Assembly: GCA_046351215.1 (NCBI GenBank)
Contig: JAXLYX010000014.1
Span: 124,001-188,000 of the forward strand
Source of the DNA: JAXLYX01 sp046351215
GTDB taxonomy: Bacteria > Myxococcota_A > Polyangia > Polyangiales > Houyiibacteriaceae
DNA: 64,000 nucleotides
Direction: 5' to 3'
Under the pieces are notes generated by a model, which did not search any database, was not told the origin of the DNA, and saw only the letters and a list, made by a program, of their open reading frames with translations. Of this stretch, positions 54,105 through 63,626 are shown piece after piece. The position numbers and the translations under genes were made by a program. Every line of letters begins with the position of its first letter. Position 1 is the stretch's first letter.

Positions 54105-55859
54105 TCAGCCCCGTTCCTGGTCCTCGACCCAGCGGCGGTAGTGCTTGATGTACGTGCGGCTGACCTGCTCCGGATCGAGCCGGAGGAGCTTCGCGATCTC
54201 GAAGACGAAGCCGCGTACGTAGACGAGCGCCGGGAGGCTCGCGTAATCGTCCTCCTCGATCGCCCGGATGTAGCCCTGACCGATCTTCGAGCGCTGGCTG
54301 ATCTCGCGGACCTCGAGCCCCTGGGATTCGCGGACGGCACGGAGGAGCGAGCCGCGGAATTCCGTGTCGGGCGTGATCGGGGGCGCGGGCGGGCGCGGAA
54401 TCGCATCGCGCTCGCGCGCGCTCTCCGGCGCCGGAGCCGAGTCCGGAGGGAAGACCGAGAGCTCGTACGGCCGGCGACGCGCCGGATCGAGGAGCACGTC
54501 GTACGCCTCGTCGAGGCGCGTGCGGAGGGCCTCGAGACCCGCGTTGTCGAAGAGGCCGTAGCGACAGAGCGCTTCGGGCGAATAGACCTCGCGGGCGCGC
54601 TTGTAGGCGCGGCGGATCTCTTCGTCGGTCGCGCCGCGGTCCACCTCGAGGAGGTCGTGGTGCGTGTCGGGCGGGACCTCGCGGCTCGGTCGCGGACGCG
54701 CCTTGCCGGAGTCGATCGCGAGGAGACGGCGCGCGATCTTCTCGATGCTCTTGCTGGCCTTCGTGCCGGGGCTCTCGACGAGCAGCGGCCGGTAGGTCCG
54801 GACGCAGGTCCAGACGGTGTCGTCGTAGTCGATGTAGCCGAGGTACTCGAGCGAGAGGCCGAGCCGCCGGCTCGCGGCGCTCCGCATCCGATCGCCGAGC
54901 TCGAGGTCGGCCCGGAGCCGCGTCTGGTTGAACACGAGGCGCAGCCGGAAGCGCTCCATCGCGTCGCGCACGGTGGCGGCGAGGGGATCGTTCTCGGCCT
55001 CGAGCCGACGGACGAGGTCGAGCGGGGCGGGCGTGCAGTCGAGCTTGCGCTGCCACTCCACGAGGCGGTGCCGCGCGACCGGATCGGTCACCTGCTTGCG
55101 CACGAATCGGGCGAACGCGTGCCGGATGAAGGCGTAGGTGTTCTCGATCGCCGTAGGCTCCGGGAGCGAGACGTAGAGCGCGAGATCGGCGTCGAGATAG
55201 AAGTCGAGCAGCGAGGGCTCGGTGCCCGAGCCGAGATCCACGACGATGTACTCGGCGTCGAGCTCCGAGAGGCGCTGCTTCAGGCGGGAGCGCGAGCGAC
55301 GGCGCTTGTCGCCGCGGAGCGGCTCGTCGATCCCCGCGTGCAGGAGCCGCAGGCCGGGGATGTTCACGTCGATCGGGAGGCCCGACGGGGGCTCCGGGGC
55401 CGGCGGGGCGACCGGCTCGGGCCGCGGCGGGAGCGGTCGCGCCCGCGCCACGTTCGCGGCGGGGCCGAAGGCGTCGATGTTGACGTTGCCGGTGCGCCGG
55501 AACGACGGGAGGGGCGGCACGAAGGTGGCGAGGGCGTTGGGCCGCGGCACCCCGAGGAAGGTGTGCGCGTTCGCTCCGTTCGCGTCGGCGTCGACGATCA
55601 CGACCTTGCGGCCGATGGTCGCCAGGTAGATGGCCAGGTTGGTCGCGACCAGGCTCTTGCCGACGCCGCCCTTGGCGCCGCTCACCGCGATGATGCGGCG
55701 GACGCGCTCGCGCGGCGGACGCACGGTGCCCCGGCCCTCGCCGGTCGACGGAGCGGACGGCTCGACGTCGTCGAGGACGTCGGAGTCGTCGCCGTCGTAG
55801 ACGGGCTCCCGGAACAGCTCCACGTCCGGGTCGTCGGCATGTTCCTTCGAGTCGGCCAT
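54105..55859 (-). CDS. ParA/MinD-type ATPase fused to a J-like domain and a RodZ-type HTH
   Basis: 584 aa. An acidic N-terminus (1-50) precedes the ParA/MinD ATPase (about 53-380) with deviant Walker A GAKGGVGKS (61-69), VDADANGANA switch I and VVDLGSG Walker B. A Pro-rich insert is at 142-162. The J-like helical domain (399-466) lacks the HPD motif (VYSPEAL instead), so DnaK stimulation is doubtful. The HTH_25/RodZ-like domain (500-570; EVREISQRSKIGQGYIRAIEEDDY, cited by its start) lacks a TM helix. Probably a positioning or partition ATPase; function unknown. Confidence 0.85.
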   Translation of the reverse strand: MADSKEHADDPDVELFREPVYDGDDSDVLDDVEPSAPSTGEGRGTVRPPRERVRRIIAVSGAKGGVGKSLVATNLAIYLATIGRKVVIVDADANGANAHTFLGVPRPNALATFVPPLPSFRRTGNVNIDAFGPAANVARARPLPPRPEPVAPPAPEPPSGLPIDVNIPGLRLLHAGIDEPLRGDKRRRSRSRLKQRLSELDAEYIVVDLGSGTEPSLLDFYLDADLALYVSLPEPTAIENTYAFIRHAFARFVRKQVTDPVARHRLVEWQRKLDCTPAPLDLVRRLEAENDPLAATVRDAMERFRLRLVFNQTRLRADLELGDRMRSAASRRLGLSLEYLGYIDYDDTVWTCVRTYRPLLVESPGTKASKSIEKIARRLLAIDSGKARPRPSREVPPDTHHDLLEVDRGATDEEIRRAYKRAREVYSPEALCRYGLFDNAGLEALRTRLDEAYDVLLDPARRRPYELSVFPPDSAPAPESARERDAIPRPPAPPITPDTEFRGSLLRAVRESQGLEVREISQRSKIGQGYIRAIEEDDYASLPALVYVRGFVFEIAKLLRLDPEQVSRTYIKHYRRWVEDQERG

Positions 55860-55924
55860 CGGCGCGAAGGACCGTGCTTACCAGGGGGTCGCTCGGGGTG
55901 CAACGGGACCGCCCGGCGCGGCCC

Positions 55925-57499
55925 TCACGTTGCCCAGGTGCACTCGATCGAGTCGTAGGGATCGCCGAGCACCGTCGACTTGGCGAGCCGGACCTCGACG
56001 TCGCGTGCGCCCGTCTTGCGGAGGCTCTCCTCGACGATGCCGACGAAGGCCACCGAGCGCGAGAGCCGGGCATCCACCTGGTCGGTGATCCGGAGCAGGC
56101 CGTAGCCGTGGCCGAACTTGGCGACGCTCGCCGTACCGGACTGGAAACAGCGAGCCCAGACGTTCGGGAGCTTCGCGAAGAGCAGCTCGGGCGTCTCGGC
56201 GAGGAAGAGCCCCGTCGTGTCGCGGCGGACGACTTCGCGGCCCGCCTCGGCGACGAGCTTCCGATCCCCGCGTCCGTACCGGATGTCGATGATCTCGAGG
56301 ACGTCGAAGAAGCCGTTGGAGTACCAACCCTCGGACTCCATCGGGCCGATGAAGCGGGCGTGGACCTCGGGGCGAGCGGCCGCGAGCACCTCGGAGAGCT
56401 TGCTGGCCGAGAGGCGGGCACGGATGAACTCGCGCATCGGGATCGTCACGATGCCCGACACGCCGAAGATCGGCGGCCGGGAGTCCCGACGCGACGTCTC
56501 GCCCTCGGTCGCCTGGCCGAGCTGCTTCTCGCGCTCGCGCAGCTCGCGGAGATCGATCGTGAACGTATCCGTCGGCTCCGTGTCCTCCACCACCCGCGGC
56601 CGTGCGCCGAAGGGGACGAGGGCGTCGATCATGTCGTCCGCGGACGCGAAGCGCTGGGCCGGATCCTTCGCGAGCGCGCGCCGGATCACCGCCTCGAGCC
56701 CGGGAGGGACGTCCTTCCGGAAGACCGCGAGGGGAGGAGGCGGATCGTTCATGATCCGCCGGCAGAGCTCCGCGAAGTCGGCGCACTGGAAGGGACGGTG
56801 ACCCGTCAAGAGCTCGAAGAGCATCACGCCGGCCGCGTAGAGGTCGACGCGTGGATCGCGCACGCTGTTGCCGACCAGCTGCTCCGGGCTCGCGTAGTAC
56901 GGCGTGCCCATGGTGCGGCCCGAGGGCGTGAGCTCCTGCGAGATCATGAACTCGTGGCTGCTGTCCGCGAAGGTCGCGACGCCGAAGTCGAGCACCTTCA
57001 CGAAGTCCGCCTGACCGTCGCGTGCCGTGAGCAGGACGTTCTCGGGCTTCAGATCGCGGTGGACGATGCCGCGCGCGTGGACGGCCGCGAGCGCCTCGAG
57101 GACCTGCCCCACGATCTGCACGGCGCGCACGGGAACGAGCGGCCCCTCCGAGCGGACGACCTGGGCCGCGCTTCGACCGCGCACGTACTCCATCACGAGG
57201 AACGGAGCGCCCGAGGGCTCGATGCCCATGTCGAGGACCTCGACGATGTGGCGGTGACCCACGGAAGCAGCGGCTCGGGCCTCGCGCTGGAATCGCTGGA
57301 GCGTCACGCCGTCGTCGGCGAGGTGCGCATGCAGCACCTTCACCGCGACCGTCCGCCCGATCGCGACGTTCTCGGCCTTGTAGACCGCCCCCATGCCCCC
57401 ATGACCGAGGAGGCGCTTCACACGGTACTTGCCCGCGATCAGCGAGCCGACCGGATGGAGGTGGGGATACGAGGGCGAGCCCCCGTGCGGAGTGAGCAT
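55925..57499 (-). CDS. Serine/threonine kinase with C-terminal DUF2378-like domain
   Basis: 524 aa from ATG 57499 (GTG 57535 would add 12). Kinase: GHGGMGAVY (32-40), Lys54, HRDLKPEN (147-154), DFG (171-173), then a short linker and a 180-residue C-terminal domain (MREFIRARLSASKL, GWYSNGFFDVLEIID, VAFVGIVEESLRK) resembling the C-terminal domain of the kinase at 45 kb. Soluble. Divergent from the lipoprotein at 57597. It has no zinc ribbon. Confidence 0.88.
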   Translation of the reverse strand: MLTPHGGSPSYPHLHPVGSLIAGKYRVKRLLGHGGMGAVYKAENVAIGRTVAVKVLHAHLADDGVTLQRFQREARAAASVGHRHIVEVLDMGIEPSGAPFLVMEYVRGRSAAQVVRSEGPLVPVRAVQIVGQVLEALAAVHARGIVHRDLKPENVLLTARDGQADFVKVLDFGVATFADSSHEFMISQELTPSGRTMGTPYYASPEQLVGNSVRDPRVDLYAAGVMLFELLTGHRPFQCADFAELCRRIMNDPPPPLAVFRKDVPPGLEAVIRRALAKDPAQRFASADDMIDALVPFGARPRVVEDTEPTDTFTIDLRELREREKQLGQATEGETSRRDSRPPIFGVSGIVTIPMREFIRARLSASKLSEVLAAARPEVHARFIGPMESEGWYSNGFFDVLEIIDIRYGRGDRKLVAEAGREVVRRDTTGLFLAETPELLFAKLPNVWARCFQSGTASVAKFGHGYGLLRITDQVDARLSRSVAFVGIVEESLRKTGARDVEVRLAKSTVLGDPYDSIECTWAT

Positions 57500-57596
57500 C
57501 GGAGAGAGGATATCGGCCCCGACGCCAGACACCAAGGTCTAGGCGCGTTGCGCAGGAGGTGGGAAACCCTGCCCCCGCGTGTCCGAGGACGGGGAG

Positions 57597-59204
57597 ATGC
57601 CACGGATCCCACGCCTCGCCGTCCTTCTGGTCCTCGGGTTCACCGCCTGCCTGGGCGCGCCGGACATCCCCGCCCGCGATCCGTCGAGGGCGGCAGGCGA
57701 CGACGCCTCGGTCGGCGACGGGTCGACCGCGGGCCTCGCGCTCTCGGTCGAGGGGGAGGACGGTCTCGCCCACATCGCCTCGGCCGCCCCCCGCCGGCCC
57801 GTGCTGGTCGCGCGCGGGGCGGGTGCCCTGGAAGGCGCCCCGGAGCCCGTCCTCCTCTTCGAGGGGGCGCCGGACGCGGCGCTGCTCGACGACCTCGAGC
57901 GGCCCCCCCTCCGCATCGATCACGCCGCCCGTCGGGTGCCCCTCGAGGTCGCGCGCGACGCGAGCGGGATCCGCGCCCGCGCCGCTGCGCCGCTCGCCCC
58001 CGGAAGGACCTACACCTTCGCCGTCGCCGCGTGGGCGACTCGAACGGACGGAGCCGTGCCGGGGGTCGTCGCGTTCCCGTTCACGGTGGCGGGCACGGAG
58101 GCCGGAGCCGTCCTCTCCGAGATCTTCCCGCCCGAGGGCTCCGCGGGGGTCGACCCGGGCCTGCCCTTCGTCGTCGTCCGCTTCGACGACGACGTCACCG
58201 GCCTCGAGGGCCTCTCGCTGCTCGAGGTCGGCGGCTCGGTCGTGCCCGCGGCCCTCGCGGCGACGCCCTGCGAGACGCTGGGCTTCGCCCCCGGCGTGTG
58301 CGTCACGCTCGCCCCCCTCGACCCGCTACGCCCCTCGACCGAGCATCGGGTGTACGTCCCGAGCTCGGTGCGCGACCGGACCTCGGCGTCGGTCGGGCCC
58401 GTGGAGGCGCGATTCACGACAGGCGGGGGCGCACCTCCGGCGACGGTCCTCGTGGCGCCGCCGTGCGCGATCGACGAGAGGCTCCTCGGGCCGCTCTGCG
58501 TGCTCGAGCAGGACACGACCGTGAGGGTCGCGGGCCGGGCCTCGGCGCCGGTCCGGGCCTTCCTCTCGCTCGGAGCCCAGCGCGTGGGCACGGTCGCGAG
58601 CCGCGGGGACATCGCCCTCGTGCTCGCCTCGCTGCCCGCTTCCACCACGTTCGCGGCACGCCTCGAGGCCGTCGACGCGTCGGGGCGGGTGCTCGCGATC
58701 GAGCTCGAGCTGCGCACGACGCCCCCGCTCCCGACGATCGACATCGCCGAGATCCGCGCAGACGCGAACGGTCCCGAGCCCGCACAGGAGTACGTCGAGC
58801 TCTGGAACCGCTCGGACGTCGCCGTCGATCTGTCGGGCTTCCGGCTCGCGGACCGCCCGGACTCCGCGGGCGACGCGCTGCCGACCCCCTCGTTCCTCCC
58901 GGCCCGTGCACGCGCCCTCGTCGTCGCGGACGCGTTCGACCCGACGGATCCGGCCGATCCCGTCGTCCCCCCCGGAGCGCCCCTCTTCCGCATCGGCGCC
59001 TCGATCGCGACGTCGGGGCTCGCGAACGCGGGCGAGCCCCTCTTCCTCCGCGACGCGAACGGTCATCGCATCGCGGAGGCGCCGGCGCTCGCGGCGCCGG
59101 GCCCGGGTCGCTGCATCGCCCGCCTCGGAGGAGCGAGCCGTGTGCCGGGGCCGGACGATTACGGCCCGACCGCGGACGGGGGCTGCTCCCCCGGAATCCC
59201 CTGA
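57597..59204 (+). CDS. Lipoprotein with Ig-like and lamin-tail domains
   Basis: 535 aa from ATG 57597 (a GTG 18 nt upstream is possible). Lipobox FTAC with Cys18. Two beta-sandwich Ig-like (Big_5-type) regions (about 165-290; EIFPPEGSAGVDPGLPF) are followed by a lamin-tail-like domain (about 380-510; IDIAEIRADANGPEPAQEYVELWNRS, in the LTD style). Surface-exposed adhesion or matrix-type protein, common in myxobacteria. Confidence 0.75.
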   Translation: MPRIPRLAVLLVLGFTACLGAPDIPARDPSRAAGDDASVGDGSTAGLALSVEGEDGLAHIASAAPRRPVLVARGAGALEGAPEPVLLFEGAPDAALLDDLERPPLRIDHAARRVPLEVARDASGIRARAAAPLAPGRTYTFAVAAWATRTDGAVPGVVAFPFTVAGTEAGAVLSEIFPPEGSAGVDPGLPFVVVRFDDDVTGLEGLSLLEVGGSVVPAALAATPCETLGFAPGVCVTLAPLDPLRPSTEHRVYVPSSVRDRTSASVGPVEARFTTGGGAPPATVLVAPPCAIDERLLGPLCVLEQDTTVRVAGRASAPVRAFLSLGAQRVGTVASRGDIALVLASLPASTTFAARLEAVDASGRVLAIELELRTTPPLPTIDIAEIRADANGPEPAQEYVELWNRSDVAVDLSGFRLADRPDSAGDALPTPSFLPARARALVVADAFDPTDPADPVVPPGAPLFRIGASIATSGLANAGEPLFLRDANGHRIAEAPALAAPGPGRCIARLGGASRVPGPDDYGPTADGGCSPGIP

Positions 59205-59265
59205 TCGCCCACGAAGAGCGCTCGCGGAACGTGCCGCCTCGGCTAGAGTGCCCGGACCTCCGCTC

Positions 59266-61428
59266 ATGAGCGACGACGCGACGAGCTCCCGCGACGAGGT
59301 CGTCGAGGCGACCGTCGACGACGTCCTCTACCGCAGCGACGACGGCCGATACGCGGTCGTGAAGGTGACGCGCACCCAGGCGTCACCCGGCCAGGCGGAG
59401 CTGACGGCCGTCGGCGACCTCGGCGAGGTGGCGATCGGCGAGACGCTGCGCCTGCGCGGTCGCTTCGTCGCGCACCGGACGTACGGGATGCGCTTCCAGG
59501 TCGACTCCTTCGTCCCGATCCTTCCCGACTCGCCGCAGGGCGTGGCGCGCTACCTCGGCTCGGGTCTCGTGAAGGGCATCGGACCGGGCCTCGCGGAGCG
59601 CATCGTCGAGCGCTTCGGGGTGCGCACGCTCGACGTGATCGCGACCCAGAGCCAGAAGCTCCTCGAGGTCTCCGGGGTCGGGAGGAGCCGAGCCGAGGCC
59701 CTGGCCGAGGCCGTGAGGAGCCGGAGGGCGGAGAGCGAGGCCCTCTCCTTCCTGCACGCGACCGGCCTCGGTCCCTCCGTCGCCCGTCGCGTGCTCAAGC
59801 GCTTCGGCAACGACGCGGCGCGCATCGTGCGCGAAGACCCGTACCGCATCGCCGAGCAGGTTCCGGGCGTCGGCTTCCAGACGGCCGATGCCTTGGCGAA
59901 GTCCCTCGGCATCGCCGACGACGATCCGCGCCGCGCCGCCGGCGTCGTGCTCCACCTCGTCGGCCGCGCCGCGGACGAGGGCCACGTCTACGTCCCGGAC
60001 GACGAGCTCCGGGAGCGCGTCGTCGAGCTGCGGGTCCCGAGCGCGCGGCACGAAGCGGCCGTGGCCGAGCTCGTCGCGCGCGGGATGCTCGTCGTCGAAT
60101 CGGGCGCGGTCTACCCGCCGCCGCTCTTCGTCGCCGAGCGACGCACGGCGCAGAAGCTCGCGGCGCTCGCCCGGCCGCGGCCGCGCCCGGCGGGTGCTCG
60201 CGCCGCCCTCGAGCGCGCGTTCGAGCAGGATCTCTCGGCGAGCCAACGGGAGGCGGTCGAGCGCTCGCTCGAGGCCGGGCTGCTCGTGCTGACGGGCGGT
60301 CCGGGCACGGGCAAGACCACCACCGTGAAGGCCATCGTGAGAGCGCAGCTCGCGCTCGATCGGCGCGTGGTCCTCGCGGCCCCGACCGGTCGCGCCGCGA
60401 AGCGCCTCTCCGAGGCGAGCGGCCTGCCCGCGAAGACCATCCACCGCCTGCTCGAGTGGAATCCGGGGACCGGGAGCTTCCGCCGCGGCGAATCGGAGCC
60501 GATCGACGCCGACCTCGTCCTCGTCGACGAGGCCTCCATGCTCGACCTCCGCCTCGCGGATCGGCTCGTCGCCGCCGTGCCCGAGGGCTCCACGTTGATC
60601 CTCGTCGGCGACGTCGATCAGCTCCCTCCCGTCGGTCCGGGCCAGGTGCTGCGCGAGCTCCTCGAGAGCGGGATCGCGACGACCGTGCGCCTGCGCGAGG
60701 TCTTCCGGCAGGCGCAGGAGAGCGCGATCGTGCGCGGCGCCCACGCGATCCAGGACGGCCGTCTCCCGGAGCCCTCGCCGCCCAACACCAAGTCGTCCGG
60801 AGACCTCTTCTTCGTGCAGGCCCAGACCGCCGACGAGGTCCACGAGAAGCTCCTCCGCGTGCTCGATCGGATCCGCGACGCCTACGGGCTCGATCCGCGC
60901 GACGACGTGCAGGTGCTCTGCCCGATGCGCCGCGGCCCGCTCGGCACCGAGACGCTGAACCAGTTGCTGCAGAAATCGTTGAACACACGCGCGGGAGGCG
61001 AGAGCCTCCGGGGTCTCCGCGCCGGGGACAAGGTGATGCAGCTCCGCAACGACTACGACCGCGACGTCTTCAACGGCGACGTCGGCGAGGTGCTGCGGAT
61101 CGAGGGTGGCACGACGTTCGTCGCGATGGACGGGCGCGAGGTCCAGTACCCGCCCGAGGAGCTCGAGGCGCTCACGCTCGCCTACGCGTCCACGGTGCAC
61201 AAGGTGCAGGGGAGCGAGTTCCCGGCGGTCGTCGTCGTCCTCCACTCCGCGCACTTCGTGCTGCTCTCGCGGGCCCTCCTCTACACGGCCCTGACGCGCG
61301 GGAAGCGGCTCGTCGTCCTGCTCGGCGAGAAGCGGGCGTTCGAGCTCGCGGTGCGGAACGCCCGCACCGAGGAGAGCCGGTCGCGCCTCCGCGCGCGTCT
61401 CGTCGAGGCGCGATCGAAGCCGGACTGA
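59266..61428 (+). CDS. recD2: RecD2-type 5'-3' DNA helicase
   Basis: 720 aa SF1B helicase, not in a RecBCD complex. N-terminal OB/beta region, HhH region (VKGIGPGLAERIVERFG), Walker A GGPGTGKTTT (344-353), LVLVDEASM, GDVDQLPPVGPGQVL, PMRRGPLGT, and STVHKVQGSEF in the 2B/2A region. Length typical. It works in recombination or replication-fork repair. Start ATG 59266. Confidence 0.94.
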   Translation: MSDDATSSRDEVVEATVDDVLYRSDDGRYAVVKVTRTQASPGQAELTAVGDLGEVAIGETLRLRGRFVAHRTYGMRFQVDSFVPILPDSPQGVARYLGSGLVKGIGPGLAERIVERFGVRTLDVIATQSQKLLEVSGVGRSRAEALAEAVRSRRAESEALSFLHATGLGPSVARRVLKRFGNDAARIVREDPYRIAEQVPGVGFQTADALAKSLGIADDDPRRAAGVVLHLVGRAADEGHVYVPDDELRERVVELRVPSARHEAAVAELVARGMLVVESGAVYPPPLFVAERRTAQKLAALARPRPRPAGARAALERAFEQDLSASQREAVERSLEAGLLVLTGGPGTGKTTTVKAIVRAQLALDRRVVLAAPTGRAAKRLSEASGLPAKTIHRLLEWNPGTGSFRRGESEPIDADLVLVDEASMLDLRLADRLVAAVPEGSTLILVGDVDQLPPVGPGQVLRELLESGIATTVRLREVFRQAQESAIVRGAHAIQDGRLPEPSPPNTKSSGDLFFVQAQTADEVHEKLLRVLDRIRDAYGLDPRDDVQVLCPMRRGPLGTETLNQLLQKSLNTRAGGESLRGLRAGDKVMQLRNDYDRDVFNGDVGEVLRIEGGTTFVAMDGREVQYPPEELEALTLAYASTVHKVQGSEFPAVVVVLHSAHFVLLSRALLYTALTRGKRLVVLLGEKRAFELAVRNARTEESRSRLRARLVEARSKPD

Positions 61429-61528
61429 CGGCCGCGGATCCGGGCGATCCGTGCCATGCTCGGGACGTTGCCGGAGCCCCGGGGCCCCTGCCCCCCGGCG
61501 CCGCATCGCACGAGGAGTCGACCCCCCG

Positions 61529-62371
61529 ATGCCCCGCTTCCTCCCGTTCGCGTTCGCCTGCGCCTTCGCGATCCTCGCCGCCGGGTGCCCGTCGCGACGC
61601 CTCCCTCACGTCGCGCTCCGCTTCGAGCGCGAGGGGGCCGCGCCCCGGACCCTCTCGCTCGCGAAGCTCGCCGAGCGCGTCTCCCCCGAGGTGGTGAGCA
61701 CCGACGACCCCTACTACCGGACACGGAAGCGCTTCCGCGCCCTGCGGCTCGATTCCGTCCTCGCCTTCGCCTTCGGCCGCTCCGTCGACACGCTCCGGCG
61801 CGAGCACTTCCTCCTCCGCGCCAGCGACGGCTACACCGTGCCGATCGAAGGCACGCGCCTCCTCGAGGGCGGGGCCTACCTGGCGTTCGACGACGTCGAC
61901 GTTCCCGGCTTCGCACCCATCGGCCCGCGGCGCGTCCCGCCCGGCCCCTTCTACATGGTGTGGACGCGCGAGGGTCAGGGCGATGCGGAGACCCATCCGC
62001 GGCCGTGGCAGCTCGTGACGATCGCGCTCGCGCGCTTCGAGGACGTGTATCCGCACGTGGTCCCGGCGGGCGAGCCCGCGGACGGTCCGGCCATGGCCGG
62101 CTTCCGGCTCTTCCGCGCGCGCTGCGTCCGCTGCCACGCGATCAACGGCGAGGGCGGTCACGTCGGCCCGGACCTCAACGTCCCGCGCAGCATCGTCGAG
62201 TACCGCCCAGAGGAGCAGATCCGCGCGTTCGTGCGCGATCCGTCGGCGTTCCGCTACGGCGCGATGCCGGCGCATCCCGACCTGACGGATGGCGACCTCG
62301 ACGCGCTCCTCGCCTACTTCCGCGCGATGGCTCGGCGCAAGCACGACCCTCGGGCGGCGGCCGGCCACTGA
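61529..62371 (+). CDS. c-type cytochrome lipoprotein
   Basis: 280 aa. Lipobox LAAGC (Cys20). An N-terminal domain (about 25-180) of mixed strands resembling molybdopterin-oxidoreductase-like folds (FRALRLDSVLAFAFG, then ASDGYTVPIEGTRL) precedes a monohaem cytochrome domain with CVRCH (199-203) and axial-ligand candidate Met246 in YGAMPAHPDL. Electron carrier in the periplasm or at the outer membrane; partner unknown. Confidence 0.8.
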   Translation: MPRFLPFAFACAFAILAAGCPSRRLPHVALRFEREGAAPRTLSLAKLAERVSPEVVSTDDPYYRTRKRFRALRLDSVLAFAFGRSVDTLRREHFLLRASDGYTVPIEGTRLLEGGAYLAFDDVDVPGFAPIGPRRVPPGPFYMVWTREGQGDAETHPRPWQLVTIALARFEDVYPHVVPAGEPADGPAMAGFRLFRARCVRCHAINGEGGHVGPDLNVPRSIVEYRPEEQIRAFVRDPSAFRYGAMPAHPDLTDGDLDALLAYFRAMARRKHDPRAAAGH

Positions 62372-62415
62372 GAACGGGCGGAGCGGCCCCCGCGGGAGAC
62401 CCGGGGCGGCGCGCG

Positions 62416-63528
62416 CTAGCCGGCGTCGAAGGCCCCGACCACGGCGTCGTGGAACGCGGGACGGAACGCCTTGATCTTCTGGTTCGCCCGGCTCGGACAG
62501 ACCCGGTTCGAGAGGAGCACCACGCAGAGGTCGCGCTCCGGATCGCACCAGATCGACGTGCCCGTGAAGCCGAGGTGCCCGAAGCTCGAGGGGCTCATCC
62601 GCTTGCCCGCCGAGCTGCCCTCGGGGCTCTTCCCGTCCCAGCCGAGGCGGTGCGTGCTGCCGGGCGTCGCCACGAGGGCGTCGACGAGCGCGGCCTTCGG
62701 CACGAGCTGGCCGCGGTCGTGCAGCACGTCGAGCATCGCGCGACCGAAGCTCGCCACGCCCTTGGCCGTGCCGAAGAGGCCCGCGTGTCCAGCGATGCCG
62801 CCCATCGCGGCGCAGTTCTCGTCGTGGACGTCGCCGCGGACGAGCTTGCCGCGCCATTCGCAGCGCTCCGTGGCGGCCGAGCTCGCCACGTGCTTCACGC
62901 GCTGCGCCGGCTCGACGGCGCCCGCGAAGTAGACCTGGTTCGCGATGCCGAGCGGCAGCGTCACCTTGGACGCGAGCACCTTCTCGAGCGGCATGCCGCA
63001 CATCTTCGCGATCAGCGCGCCCGCGACGATGTAGCCGAGGTCGCTGTAGAGCGCGCCTCGCGTCGGCTCCTCCTCGGGACGACGCGAGGCCTCGCTGACC
63101 ATCCAGCGCCGCGCGGCCGTGGAGCCGAGCGCGTGGGGGACGTCGAGGTAGAGGCCGCCCCAGGCCGCGAGGCCGGCGGTGTGGCGGAGCAGCTGGCGGA
63201 GCGTCGCCTTTGCGGCGGGACCGCCGCGGACGTCGCCGAGGTAGTCCTGCGCCTCGGCGTCGAGGTCGACCTGTCCGTCGCGCGAGGCCGCGAGCGCCGC
63301 CATGGCGACGAAGGGCTTCGTCACGGACGCCAGGTCGAAGACGGTGAGCGACTGGACGGAACCGAGCTCTGGGCCCATCTTCCCGCTCGCGGCCTCGACG
63401 AACACCGGTCCGCTCTCGTCGCGGAAGGCGATGCATGCCGACGCGCCGGGGAAGACCTGCCCCGCCACGCCGGACTGCAGAAGCTGGTTGGCGACTCCTT
63501 GGAGCCGCGCCTTGCGCTCGTCCTCCAC
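62416..63528 (-). CDS. Serine hydrolase of the beta-lactamase/penicillin-binding fold
   Basis: 370 aa without signal peptide. Catalytic SVTK (68-71), YSD in place of YxN (Tyr near 160) and HLGFTG in place of KTG near 315. Cytosolic esterase or peptidase rather than a resistance enzyme. Convergent with the cytochrome gene, divergent from truD. Confidence 0.88.
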   Translation of the reverse strand: MEDERKARLQGVANQLLQSGVAGQVFPGASACIAFRDESGPVFVEAASGKMGPELGSVQSLTVFDLASVTKPFVAMAALAASRDGQVDLDAEAQDYLGDVRGGPAAKATLRQLLRHTAGLAAWGGLYLDVPHALGSTAARRWMVSEASRRPEEEPTRGALYSDLGYIVAGALIAKMCGMPLEKVLASKVTLPLGIANQVYFAGAVEPAQRVKHVASSAATERCEWRGKLVRGDVHDENCAAMGGIAGHAGLFGTAKGVASFGRAMLDVLHDRGQLVPKAALVDALVATPGSTHRLGWDGKSPEGSSAGKRMSPSSFGHLGFTGTSIWCDPERDLCVVLLSNRVCPSRANQKIKAFRPAFHDAVVGAFDAG

Positions 63529-63626
63529 CGGGATCTTGTCTACCGGAAGGCGTCGTCCGAGGTCTACACAATCCGTACGGACCCACGGGCACGACGCCCA
63601 TTTCTGTAGCGAAGGCGGCGACCCGT

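Noticed and set aside
62416..63528. Beta-lactamase resistance gene
   Set aside because: No signal peptide and atypical motifs (YSD, HLG); a housekeeping hydrolase is more likely.
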